Assembly: GCA_963715655.1 (NCBI GenBank)
Contig: OY970262.1
Coordinates: 310,001 to 374,000, forward strand
Length of the DNA stretch: 64,000 nt
Source of the DNA: JANQPD01 sp963715655
Lineage (GTDB): Bacteria > Bacteroidota > Bacteroidia > Flavobacteriales > Schleiferiaceae
Direction: 5' to 3'
Below the pieces are notes generated by a model. That model was not told where the DNA came from and did no database searches. It saw only the letters and a program-made list of their open reading frames with translations. Both the position numbers and the translations under genes were made by a program. Shown here one piece after another: positions 27,458 to 35,377 of the stretch. Position 1 is the first letter of the stretch; the number at the start of each line of letters is the position of its first letter.

Positions 27458-28017
27458 AAAAATATTGCAACGTTAGTAAGTGCTTTGCGAAGTAGTTCTT
27501 GTAGCTTTTTGCGTGCACTGCTCAAATGCCACTTGCTGGTTCCTTCACTCATGTTTAACTTTTCACCTATCTCTCGGTGATTAAATCCGTCAATAGCATA
27601 AAGGTTAAAAACCTGTTTGCTCATGGGAGGCAACTGCTCAATCATGTTTTGCAGGTTTTCTGCATCGTATTGCTGGTCGGCCTCGTTATAATTCATTACC
27701 GTTACCGGTGCGTGATTCATGGGTTCTTCCATGTAATCAATCTTATTTTTTTTATTCTTTCGGTACTCGTCAATTACTGTATTTATGGTAATGCGCCTTA
27801 CCCAAGCTTCAAAAGGTACTTTATCCTCTTGATATTTATCTAAATTGGTAATTACTTTTAAAAAAGCGTGGTTTAGTAAAAATTCAGCGTCCTCTTTATT
27901 TTTTTCATATCTAAAACAAACAGATAACATACAGCTATAGCAAAGGCGATAGAGCTCTTCTTGAGCTCGCCTTTTCTCATTTTTACAATCTAGTAAAAGC
28001 GCTGCGCTTATTTCCAT
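27454..28017 (-). CDS. RNA polymerase sigma factor, sigma-70 family (ECF-like)
   Basis: 187 aa. Region 2 is at about residues 15-85 (LYRLCYSCMLSVCFRYEKNKEDAEFLLNHAF) and region 4 at about 125-180 (QLPPMSKQVFNLYAIDGFNHREIGEKLNMSEGTSKWHL), a complete helix-turn-helix. It overlaps the next gene by 4 bases and heads the operon with the membrane-spanning barrel protein and a lipoprotein. A T-tailed hairpin lies only 15 bases upstream of the ATG, suggesting attenuation of its own leader. Confidence 0.93.
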   Translation of the reverse strand: MEISAALLLDCKNEKRRAQEELYRLCYSCMLSVCFRYEKNKEDAEFLLNHAFLKVITNLDKYQEDKVPFEAWVRRITINTVIDEYRKNKKNKIDYMEEPMNHAPVTVMNYNEADQQYDAENLQNMIEQLPPMSKQVFNLYAIDGFNHREIGEKLNMSEGTSKWHLSSARKKLQELLRKALTNVAIFL

Positions 28018-28025
28018 ATGAAGCT

Positions 28026-28068
28026 AAAAAACCGGAAAGGCTAATGTAACAACATCAAGCCTTTCCGG
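28026..28068 (-). terminator. Minus-strand hairpin with T-run just upstream of the sigma-factor gene
   Basis: CCGGAAAGGCT and its exact complement (28032-28042 and 28058-28068) with a 15-base loop, followed on the minus strand by six T. It fits a terminator for the gene at 28183-29961. It also lies in the leader of the sigma-factor gene, because no room for a promoter remains between it and the ATG at 28017. Confidence 0.75.
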
Positions 28069-28182
28069 CACAACCGAACAATAAACCAAAAAGTGTTAGC
28101 GACAATACCTTTAGTAAAATCTGTTGTCTAACTAACTAGACGAGCGTTTTAAACAAAGGGTTGGGTATTGCCTAAAAATTTT

Positions 28183-29961
28183 TTAAAGTTTTTGCAATTT
28201 CTTAAACGAAACGGTATCCCCTTGCGCAATTTTAACAATGTATAATCCTTGTTCCCATTGTTTTACGTTAAGGGTAAGGGTTTTATTATTTTTTCCGTTT
28301 TTCATAGTTTCTGTTAAAACTTCCGCTCCATTTGCTGCATAAACCGTTACAAAAATTGCTTCCGCAGATGTGGTATTTACTTCTAAACTCACTATATCTT
28401 TAGCAGGATTAGGGAAAAGCGTTGCACCTAAAAGCGCATCTGCCGAAAGGCTTAATGGGCCGGTGGCCACACTATCTGCACCAAAGTTAATGTTAGTAGC
28501 GCCTGAGTTGGTACCGCTAAGTGTAATGATGTGCGGGCTAACAATACTTCCTGGAATTTCTACAAATACTTTATAGGTACCATAGGTTAAGTTGCTAAAA
28601 TTATAGCTATTATTTCCGTCCGTGCGTTGGTATGCTACCGGCACATCTTGATCTGTAGTTAAAAAAACGTCCCATGGGCCACCGGCCATTACTTTATTGG
28701 CACCTTGTTGTACAATTCCACTAATAAAGCTTGGGCCGCCAAGGTTACTGCCTAAAATCAGACTTATATTAGCATTATACTGGCTTGGCCCAACTAGTAT
28801 AGATGTTGCGTTACTCCACATCAATTCATCTCCAAAATAGGTAGGTAAAGTGCCAGAATAAGAAGGTGATCCAGAAGTAAGTGCTGCTTTTATATAATAG
28901 GTACCTGCGGGTACAGAACGTAACGCGTAGCCACCCGAATCTGTAATGACGCTTTGCACTAAACTTAGTATGGTGTTGTTGGTGGTACTGTCTAAATAGC
29001 TTTTTATCAAATAGACTTCTGCTGTATCATTAGGGCTGATGTTGTTTAAAGCACCTTCTATTTGGAATAAACTTGGCCCCGCGTTAGTAACCGTTATGTT
29101 TTTTACCAAGCTATCTCCACAAGAACCATTAGCATTGGTAACGTTGTGTTTAGCAAAAACGGGATATGTACCGGGTGCTGAAAAGGTGTGAGAAAAATTA
29201 GCGGATGAATACGTTACGCCATCCAAAGAATAATAATGTGTACCCGCATTTACGTTAGCCCTAAAATTTACGTTAAGTCCATTTGCTGTGGTTAAAAAAT
29301 CGGCATCACAAAAAAGCTGTGGAACCGTAATAAGTACGGTGTCAGAACTTCTGCATGGATACGTGTTACCCGGGGTTGTAATGAGAATGTCACCAATAAC
29401 CGTATAAGTACCCGGTTGTGCAAACGTATGCGTGAAGTACTGAGTGGTATATGAGCTATTATCAGATAGCCACCAGCTATAAGAAACAGTGCCTCCGGGG
29501 CTATTAGCTACATTTAAATTTGCTCCAAAAATGTTTAAGCCTCCAAGAGAAGTTGTATCCGGTGCAACGGTGATGTTAGACGTACAATTAAGTGTTGGGC
29601 AGAACTCAGCGCTGTCCTGCACTAAAACTGTTGAGGAACTAATAGAGCTAGAGGATTGACGAGTATAAAGCACTCCGTAACAATTGGTGTACGAGTAGGA
29701 AACCACAACGTTATTTACTAAAGCAGGAACAGCAACACTAGTAGTTGCATAACCGCCAACAGTGGTGTTGGTAGAAATAGTTTGTAGGTAGGGCCCTGAG
29801 TTTGCTGGGCCAGCAAGACTATCCCAAACACCTGAAACGTTTACTGCAACAGATTGATTGGTTAAAGTGGTATCACTGAAATTAAACTCAGCGTTGAAAG
29901 TAAGTTGAGCGTAAGAAGTTAATGTAAACAAAAACGCTGCTAGAAATACTGCTCTCTTCAT
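28183..29961 (-). CDS. T9SS-sorted protein with PKD-like domains, 592 aa
   Basis: Signal peptide (KRAVFLAAFLFTLTSYAQ), then at least two PKD/Ig-like domains recognisable by the closing pattern YFTHTFAQPGTYTVIGD and NFSHTFSAPGTYPVFAK. A carboxypeptidase-regulatory-like domain follows (about 300-480, GGYALRSVPAGTYYIKA), and then a T9SS sorting domain (ATLFPNPAKDIVSLEVN ... GLYIVKIAQGD ... FKKLQKL). Probably an exposed adhesive or structural protein. It ends 115 bases before the T-tailed hairpin that precedes the sigma-factor operon. Confidence 0.88.
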   Translation of the reverse strand: MKRAVFLAAFLFTLTSYAQLTFNAEFNFSDTTLTNQSVAVNVSGVWDSLAGPANSGPYLQTISTNTTVGGYATTSVAVPALVNNVVVSYSYTNCYGVLYTRQSSSSISSSTVLVQDSAEFCPTLNCTSNITVAPDTTSLGGLNIFGANLNVANSPGGTVSYSWWLSDNSSYTTQYFTHTFAQPGTYTVIGDILITTPGNTYPCRSSDTVLITVPQLFCDADFLTTANGLNVNFRANVNAGTHYYSLDGVTYSSANFSHTFSAPGTYPVFAKHNVTNANGSCGDSLVKNITVTNAGPSLFQIEGALNNISPNDTAEVYLIKSYLDSTTNNTILSLVQSVITDSGGYALRSVPAGTYYIKAALTSGSPSYSGTLPTYFGDELMWSNATSILVGPSQYNANISLILGSNLGGPSFISGIVQQGANKVMAGGPWDVFLTTDQDVPVAYQRTDGNNSYNFSNLTYGTYKVFVEIPGSIVSPHIITLSGTNSGATNINFGADSVATGPLSLSADALLGATLFPNPAKDIVSLEVNTTSAEAIFVTVYAANGAEVLTETMKNGKNNKTLTLNVKQWEQGLYIVKIAQGDTVSFKKLQKL

Positions 29962-30003
29962 GTTAGAAAGGTTTAGGATTTATAAATAATAAGCCAATAT
30001 CAC

Positions 30004-30048
30004 AAAAAAAAACGCTGCTCCTTAAAAAGTTATGTTAAGGGCAGCGTT
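30004..30048 (-). terminator. Intrinsic terminator of the PfkB kinase gene
   Basis: On the minus strand, AACGCTGC, CCTTAA-type inner pairing and GCAGCGTT form a long stem followed by nine T. It stands ~20 bases after the kinase stop at 30068 and before the next minus gene. Confidence 0.8.
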
Positions 30049-30067
30049 CTATTAGTTTAAGCGCGAT

Positions 30068-30991
30068 TTAGCTAATGCTTAGCTCCACACTAGATAAATC
30101 TATAAATGCTTGTACGCGATTATTTATATCTCCTTGGTTCACCGTTTCGATGCGTTGCGTACCAAATTTTTCAACACAAAAGGAGGCCATAGCCGAACCA
30201 TATATAAGGGCACGTTTCATGTTCTCAAAAGAAATATCTTCTGTTTTAGCTAAATAACCGATAAAGCCACCTGCAAACGTGTCGCCCGCACCGGTTGGGT
30301 CAAACACTTCTTCAAGTGGAAGTGCTGGTGCAAAAAACACTTCGTTGCCCTTAAAGAGCAAAGCACCGTGTTCACCTTTTTTTATAATAAGCACTTGGGG
30401 GCCCATTTTAAAAATAGATTTCGCTGCTTTTACTAAAGAATACTCTCCGCTAAGCTGACGCGCTTCTTCATCATTAATGGTAAGCACATCTACTTGCTTT
30501 AGGACTTCTTTTAAGCCGTCAAGCGCAATATCCATCCAAAAATTCATCGTGTCTAACACCACCAATTTTGGGCGCTTGCTCATTTGGTTTAATACACTTA
30601 ATTGCACGGATGGCGTGAGGTTACCTAGCATCAAAAAGTCACTATCCGCAAACTTTGCCGGGATTTTTGGGTCAAAATGCTCTAATACGTTTAACTGGGT
30701 GTCCAACGTATCGCGCGTATTCATATCGTTGTGATATTTTCCTTTCCAAAAGAAGGTTTTTCCATCGGCAATTCGGTTAATTCCACCCGTGTCTATTCCT
30801 TTTTCTTTAAAAAGATTAATTTTTTCTTCGGGGAAGTCAGCTCCAATTACCGAAACCACTCGGGTTTCTTTAGTAAAGTTAGCAGCAGAAAGTGCAGCGT
30901 AAGTACCTGAACCTCCGATAATTTTTCCTGATTTTCCAAAAGGTGTTTCCAATTCATCAAAGGCTACAGTGCCCACAATTAATAAACTCAT
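30068..30991 (-). CDS. PfkB family carbohydrate kinase
   Basis: 307 aa using the ATG at 30991 (MSLLIVGTVAFDELETPFG). The nine-codon extension upstream is rejected because the family starts with this strand. It has the N-terminal GGSGTYAALSAA and the C-terminal signature DPTGAGDTFAGGFIGYL with the catalytic Asp and the anion hole. The family phosphorylates sugars, nucleosides or related alcohols with ATP; the substrate is not predictable here. Single gene with its own terminator, upstream of the tRNA-Asn locus but on the opposite strand. Confidence 0.9.
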   Translation of the reverse strand: MSLLIVGTVAFDELETPFGKSGKIIGGSGTYAALSAANFTKETRVVSVIGADFPEEKINLFKEKGIDTGGINRIADGKTFFWKGKYHNDMNTRDTLDTQLNVLEHFDPKIPAKFADSDFLMLGNLTPSVQLSVLNQMSKRPKLVVLDTMNFWMDIALDGLKEVLKQVDVLTINDEEARQLSGEYSLVKAAKSIFKMGPQVLIIKKGEHGALLFKGNEVFFAPALPLEEVFDPTGAGDTFAGGFIGYLAKTEDISFENMKRALIYGSAMASFCVEKFGTQRIETVNQGDINNRVQAFIDLSSVELSIS

Positions 30992-31067
30992 AAAAATGTG
31001 ATTCAATATTTTGCACAAATATTGTGTATTTTGTGGAAAGGCTGTAATATTGCAGCCCTTTTTAAGG

Positions 31068-31137
31068 GAAAAATATTGAAGAGCTACATTCCTCCTTAGC
31101 TCAGTTGGTTAGAGCATCTGATCCCGATACATCGGGA
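31068..31137 (+). repeat. Duplicated tRNA-Asn leader and 5' half joined to a palindrome
   Basis: 31068-31121 is identical over 54 bases to 31166-31219, i.e. the 22 bases before tRNA-Asn plus its first 32 nucleotides, ending TCTGA in the anticodon stem. At exactly that point TCCCGATACATCGGGA (31122-31137) replaces the anticodon loop, followed by AGGGTCTTG, a degenerate version of the tRNA variable region, and then unrelated sequence. It cannot fold as a functional tRNA. Confidence 0.85.
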
Positions 31138-31187
31138 AGGGTCTTGAAATCAACAAACAGATGGAGAAAAATATTGAAGAGCTACAT

Positions 31188-31261
31188 TCCTCCTTAGCTC
31201 AGTTGGTTAGAGCATCTGACTGTTAATCAGAGGGTCCTTGGTTCGAGCCCAAGAGGAGGAG
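31188..31261 (+). tRNA. tRNA-Asn (GTT)
   Basis: 74 nt, complete cloverleaf: acceptor TCCTCCT / AGGAGGA with discriminator G, D-arm GCTCAGTTGGTTAGAGC, anticodon arm TCTGA-CTGTTAA-TCAGA with anticodon GTT, and T-arm CTTGG-TTCGAGC-CCAAG. CCA is not encoded. A terminator follows ten bases later. It is the only intact tRNA in the window and is surrounded by three defective derivatives of itself. Confidence 0.96.
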
Positions 31262-31270
31262 CAAGCAGAG

Positions 31271-31306
31271 AAAGGCTTTCAGCGGATAACGTTGAAAGCC
31301 TTTTTT
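31271..31306 (+). terminator. Intrinsic terminator of tRNA-Asn
   Basis: AAAGGCTTTCA, loop, TGAAAGCC and six T, directly behind the tRNA. Confidence 0.85.
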
Positions 31307-31366
31307 CGTTTGAGACACAATTTGAAATGTTGCGCATGACTCTATAGCTATCTGAACATAAAATAC

Positions 31367-31437
31367 GTTTTACCGGCTAGCGCATCTGATCCCGATGCAT
31401 CGGGAAGGGTCCTTGGTTCGAGCCCAAGAGGAGGAGC
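31367..31437 (+). repeat. Chimeric tRNA-Asn 3' part with palindrome, copy 1
   Basis: GTTTTACCGGCTAGCGCATC (similar to the tRNA D-arm GGTTAGAGCATC), TGA, the perfect 16-bp palindrome TCCCGATGCATCGGGA (31390-31405), then AGGGTCC and the intact T-arm and acceptor 3' half of tRNA-Asn to GAGGAGGAGC. A 57-base copy recurs at 31728-31784 at the end of the GIY-YIG gene. A terminator hairpin follows. Confidence 0.85.
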
Positions 31438-31440
31438 TTA

Positions 31441-31470
31441 AAAAGCTCGCACATTGTGCAGGCTTTTTTT
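31441..31470 (+). terminator. Intrinsic terminator after the tRNA-like 3' half
   Basis: AGCTCGCAC-ATT-GTGCAGGCT with seven T. Like the tRNA half before it, it looks like the tail of a former tRNA-Asn gene. It precedes the GIY-YIG gene. Confidence 0.75.
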
Positions 31471-31483
31471 ATATATTGCTGTT

Positions 31484-31741
31484 ATGTATTTCGTTTACAT
31501 CCTATATTCCTTAAGCATTGACAAATATTATATTGGTAAAAGCCAAAATGTAGATAACAGGCTTACTTACCACAATAGCAAATTCAATACAATTTGGACG
31601 AAACGAGGAAAACCTTGGGTTTTAGAGAAAGTACTCGAGTTTTCCGATTCAAAAGAGGCTTCAAAAGCGGAAACATTTATTAAAAAACAAAAGAGCCGCT
31701 ATTTCATAGAAAAAATAATCACCAACGGTTTTACTGGCTAG
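31484..31741 (+). CDS. GIY-YIG nuclease domain protein, 85 aa
   Basis: ATG 31484 (MYFVYILYSLSIDKYYIGKS) is chosen because the family begins with this strand. The YVYILYS...YYIG signature, the following Arg in VDNRLTYHN, and a late Glu (KAETFIKKQKS) give the small stand-alone GIY-YIG fold seen in the UvrC/YhbQ-like group. The stop codon TAG (31739-31741) is part of the D-arm-like sequence GGCTAGCGCATC, so the gene ends inside a tRNA-Asn-derived repeat. A similar repeat lies before it. It may be a selfish or homing-type element targeting tRNA genes; a DNA-repair role cannot be excluded. Confidence 0.88.
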   Translation: MYFVYILYSLSIDKYYIGKSQNVDNRLTYHNSKFNTIWTKRGKPWVLEKVLEFSDSKEASKAETFIKKQKSRYFIEKIITNGFTG

Positions 31742-31784
31742 CGCATCTGATCCCGATGCATCGGGAAGGATCCTTGGTTCGAGC
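31728..31784 (+). repeat. Chimeric tRNA-Asn 3' part with palindrome, copy 2
   Basis: Two mismatches in 57 bases to 31367-31423, including the same palindrome TCCCGATGCATCGGGA (31751-31766). It begins in the last codons of the GIY-YIG gene and stops at TTCGAGC in the T-arm, after which unrelated sequence follows. Confidence 0.85.
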
Positions 31785-31879
31785 GTGATTAGAGCAATTT
31801 TTTGATCTATTGGTTAATCCGCACTAGTTTGGTAAAAAGAATTATGCGTTACTTTAGCCTACATAAACACACCCAGCTT

Positions 31880-34800
31880 ATGAAAACCTCCACACCTGCC
31901 TCCTTATTAAACCTTTTAGTGTTTTTCCTCTCTACAAGCCTTTTAGCACAAGAAGCCTCTACAAGCGGTTTTATAGAAAATAAAGGCCAAATTGTAGATC
32001 AAGAATATCAGCCAAATCCAGAAGTGCTATATCTTTTTCACAGTCCTAATTTAAACGTACAGTTGCGCCAAACAGGTTTCTCCTACGATACCTACACTAC
32101 CACTGAATCTTTGCTAACTGAAGAGACAAGCCCTAGCTATTTAGGAGCTGATGATACACCAATTACTGCCACAAACTACGCATTTGACCGTGTTGATATT
32201 GACTTAGTCAATACCAATACTAGTACGATTGTAGAGGCATCCAATTCCGTAGGAGGTTATTTAAACTATTATACTCCAGGGGTTTCGGAAGGTGGTGTGT
32301 TGGGTGTAAAAACATTTAAAACAATTCGATATAAAAATATCTATCAAGGCATTGACTTAGAATTTTCTTCAGACAATGAAAAAATGAAGTATAACTTTAT
32401 TCTTCAGCCAGAAGCTTCTTTAGAAGGTATTAAGCTGCGTGTAAACCATAGTGGTGGTACCCGTGTAAATGAAAAGGGAAGCTTACTTTTTGAAACTACC
32501 AATGGAACATTAGAAGAAAGTATACCATATTGTTTTTATGAAACGGAAACAGGCAAACAAAAGGTGAACGGGCGTTTTGTAGCAAATCCAGATGGTACTT
32601 TTGGGATTGAGATAGACCAAAAGCATAACGGAGTGTTGGTAATTGACCCAATCCCTGAGTTTTTGAAGTATACCTATTATGGCGGGAGTGGTTCAACCTC
32701 CTTTCTTTCTTTAACCGAAGATGTTCAAAGGAACATCTTATCCTGTGGTATTACACGGAGTTCTAATAATATAGCCACATCTGGAGCTTTTCAAAATATT
32801 GTAACAGGCAATATAGACGGCATGATAGTTAGTTTCTCAAACGATTTAACAACTAGAAACTGGGGGACATATATTGGTTCACAAAATTATGACCTTTTAC
32901 GTGCAATAAAAGCATCCAAATCTGGAGATGTCTATTTCAGCGGTGTTACTTATGAAAGTATCGTAGGTTTTGGCACCCTTTCTTCACATAAATCAATGCA
33001 TACTAATATAAATGAGGTAGCAATTATTGGAAAAATGTCAAATACAGGTGTTTTGAGATGGGGCACTTATTATGGGCAAGACACCTCATTAATTAGTGTT
33101 GAATCAAAGGTGGTTGCAATGGATATTCTAGATGAAAACAATATACTAATAGCAGGGACTACTACAGGAACTAAGGATATTGCGTTTAATTCACCTTTAC
33201 AACCAAGTTTAAGTGGTGCAAATGATGTTTTCATTGCTAACTTTGATAGTACTGGTAATATTCATTGGGGGGGATATGTAGGAGGATTAGGATTAGAGTG
33301 GCTAATGTCGCTGCATGTAACGATAGATAAATCAATATATATCGCAGGTGGAACAACAAGCTCCACTATGATCTCAACTCCTGGGTCTTTTCAACCCGTT
33401 GCACCTCCAGGTATCCCTGGCTCTTTTAATAGTGACGGATTTTTGATTAAACTAAACTCATATGGCATTAAACAGTGGGGAACTTATTATGACGCAGTTG
33501 GCAGTGGTTATGGCACTAGCCTAGCATCTGATACAGTAGGCAACGTATTTGTTTTTGGAAGAACCCAAGGAACCCAAGGCATGGGTACGTTAGGGGCAGA
33601 TCTTTTACAAGTTGACTCTGGTTTGTACTGTGGCACAGAACCGGACTTTGGGTATTTAGCAAAATTTAGTAATTTGGGTTCAAGAATATGGAGTACCTAC
33701 GTAGATCCTAGCTTTAACCATTCAACTTTACCTCAAATACGTTATAGCGTTGCTCGAGATCAAATTGATGTGATGGTTAGTTTTAGTTGTCAAAGAACTA
33801 CTTCAACTTATACTGGAAATAGCAGTCTTACGCGTGCTCAACAATACAGCATGTTCCTAACTTATAATCCTAATTCTGGTGTCTTCCTTCGGGGTAGTTA
33901 TTTGGGAAATCCAAACCCATCTCAAAATTGGAGTTCTAGAGATCAATATTTTGATATGTTACCTTACAGTAACGATTCTGTATTTTACGTATCAGGAAGA
34001 TCGACTCACTCAAATTGGGCCAACGTAACGCCTTCCACAGTTAGAGGATTTAAATGGCAGTCTTTAGGGACAAATGAGGGAATTATTCTAAAATTTGCTT
34101 ACGGCTGTGCTGATTTATGTGATTCTGTAGGTTGTTTTGCTTTTACTGGAGATACAGCATACTGTTTAAGTGAAGATTCATTAATAGAGGTTGGCTTAGA
34201 TTATACCTATGTAGATGATCAAATGTATGGTGCTAATTCATATCAATGGACAGTGCAAGGGCCGGCAACCTTACTACATGGTCAAGGAGATCGAAGATTA
34301 ATTTTAAGGCCAGACAGTGCAGGCATAGTACAATTATCTGTTCAAGCATTTAGCGATTGTGATACATCTATTTTGGCTACCCATAGTTTCCAGATTTTTC
34401 CATCGATTTCCAAGCCAATTTTAAATTTCAAAGACACACTCTTTTTGTGCAGTGGCGACTCAGTTGTTTTAGAAACAACTACTGCCTACAATATATATCA
34501 ATGGGCTGACGGCAATTCAGATACTGTTTACACTGTTCGTGAAGGTGGTAAATATTATGTTTCATCAGGAAATGTGCGGTGCCAATTACTTTCAGATACA
34601 TTGTACGTAATAGAAATTACACCACCTTCAAAACCAACTATTCAATGGAATCCTATCCTAAAGTATTTTAGTGCTTCGGCTGGCTTTAGCTTCCAATGGT
34701 ATCGAAATGATACGCTAATAATGGGAGCCGTAAACCAAAACTATCCACCAACGCAATCTGGCCAATTTACCGTTGAAATTATAGATTCAAATGGCTGTGT

Positions 34801-35104
34801 TTCGTTACGTGCCAATCAGCTTCCTTATTACGTTACGTTGGAAGATGCGGAGCGTTTAAGTCAGATTAACATTTATCCTAATCCGGTAAATAGTTGGTTG
34901 CATATCAATAGTCCGCAATACCCCATTGAGCATATTAAAATTTATGATGTTCAAGGGAAGTTAATTCAATATAAAGATTACTTGGGTTCAGCTGCCCCTA
35001 AGGAAGTAGAACTTGATTTAAACGCATTTACCGTAGGTATGTATTTATTAGAAGTAAGCGTAAATCAGGATATAGTTAAGCGGCACATTTTTAGAAAAGA
35101 GTAA
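31880..35104 (+). CDS. Large T9SS-sorted protein with DUF7948/SBBP-like repeats, 1074 aa
   Basis: Start at ATG 31880, giving signal peptide MKTSTPASLLNLLVFFLSTS; the 26 codons before it are ignored. The N-terminal ~250 residues (GFIENKGQI ... VLVIDPIPEFLKYTYYGGSG) are the DUF7948-like domain usual in this protein type. They are followed by a propeller of SBBP-like repeats (GTYYGQD, GGYVGGLG, GTYYDAV) to about residue 750, Ig-like domains, and a sorting domain (INIYPNPVNSWLHINS ... GMYLLEVSVNQD). Likely a secreted structural or adhesive protein. It lies directly downstream of the tRNA-derived repeats. Confidence 0.87.
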   Translation: MKTSTPASLLNLLVFFLSTSLLAQEASTSGFIENKGQIVDQEYQPNPEVLYLFHSPNLNVQLRQTGFSYDTYTTTESLLTEETSPSYLGADDTPITATNYAFDRVDIDLVNTNTSTIVEASNSVGGYLNYYTPGVSEGGVLGVKTFKTIRYKNIYQGIDLEFSSDNEKMKYNFILQPEASLEGIKLRVNHSGGTRVNEKGSLLFETTNGTLEESIPYCFYETETGKQKVNGRFVANPDGTFGIEIDQKHNGVLVIDPIPEFLKYTYYGGSGSTSFLSLTEDVQRNILSCGITRSSNNIATSGAFQNIVTGNIDGMIVSFSNDLTTRNWGTYIGSQNYDLLRAIKASKSGDVYFSGVTYESIVGFGTLSSHKSMHTNINEVAIIGKMSNTGVLRWGTYYGQDTSLISVESKVVAMDILDENNILIAGTTTGTKDIAFNSPLQPSLSGANDVFIANFDSTGNIHWGGYVGGLGLEWLMSLHVTIDKSIYIAGGTTSSTMISTPGSFQPVAPPGIPGSFNSDGFLIKLNSYGIKQWGTYYDAVGSGYGTSLASDTVGNVFVFGRTQGTQGMGTLGADLLQVDSGLYCGTEPDFGYLAKFSNLGSRIWSTYVDPSFNHSTLPQIRYSVARDQIDVMVSFSCQRTTSTYTGNSSLTRAQQYSMFLTYNPNSGVFLRGSYLGNPNPSQNWSSRDQYFDMLPYSNDSVFYVSGRSTHSNWANVTPSTVRGFKWQSLGTNEGIILKFAYGCADLCDSVGCFAFTGDTAYCLSEDSLIEVGLDYTYVDDQMYGANSYQWTVQGPATLLHGQGDRRLILRPDSAGIVQLSVQAFSDCDTSILATHSFQIFPSISKPILNFKDTLFLCSGDSVVLETTTAYNIYQWADGNSDTVYTVREGGKYYVSSGNVRCQLLSDTLYVIEITPPSKPTIQWNPILKYFSASAGFSFQWYRNDTLIMGAVNQNYPPTQSGQFTVEIIDSNGCVSLRANQLPYYVTLEDAERLSQINIYPNPVNSWLHINSPQYPIEHIKIYDVQGKLIQYKDYLGSAAPKEVELDLNAFTVGMYLLEVSVNQDIVKRHIFRKE

Positions 35105-35108
35105 TTAG

Positions 35109-35243
35109 CTAGCTGTTAAGCAGGGTATTGAACTAACAGAAAGAGATAGCAGAGAATTACTTTTCTATTCCGATTACAAAACTATAGTTGACACACTTAG
35201 GAAAGCGATTATGTTTGATAAAAGCTCTTTATTGGTTCGATAA
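35109..35243 (+). pseudogene. C-terminal relic of an unknown protein
   Basis: Reading VKQGIELTERDSRELL...KAIMFDKSSLLVR-stop, a protein-like 44-codon tail with no start codon, beginning right after the stop of the large T9SS gene. It ends in GTTCGATAA, the first bases of the module shared with 2682-2736. Interpreted as the 3' end of a lost gene with its own terminator. The family is not recognised. Confidence 0.4.
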
Positions 35244-35301
35244 CGTTATAAAAGGAGGAGCTTTGCTAGACACCCGCTTATTTGGTAGGGTTTTTTGTTT
35301 C
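35235..35301 (+). terminator. Dispersed terminator module, copy 2
   Basis: GGTTCGATAACGTTAT, aaaaggaggagctttg, and the imperfect hairpin ACCCGC...TAGGGT with six T; this is the inverted-orientation copy of 2682-2736. A second terminator (AAAGCCC/GGGCTTT plus T-run) follows at 35313-35341. Confidence 0.65.
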
Positions 35302-35312
35302 TTATTTTCCTG

Positions 35313-35341
35313 AAAGCCCCACCAACTGCAGGGCTTTTTTT
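35313..35341 (+). terminator. Intrinsic terminator
   Basis: AAAGCCC, 11-base loop, GGGCTTT followed by further T. It separates the T9SS gene and its relic from the next lipoprotein gene. Confidence 0.75.
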
Positions 35342-35377
35342 CCAAGTACATTTGGAGGAAATGTAAAATTTTAGATT

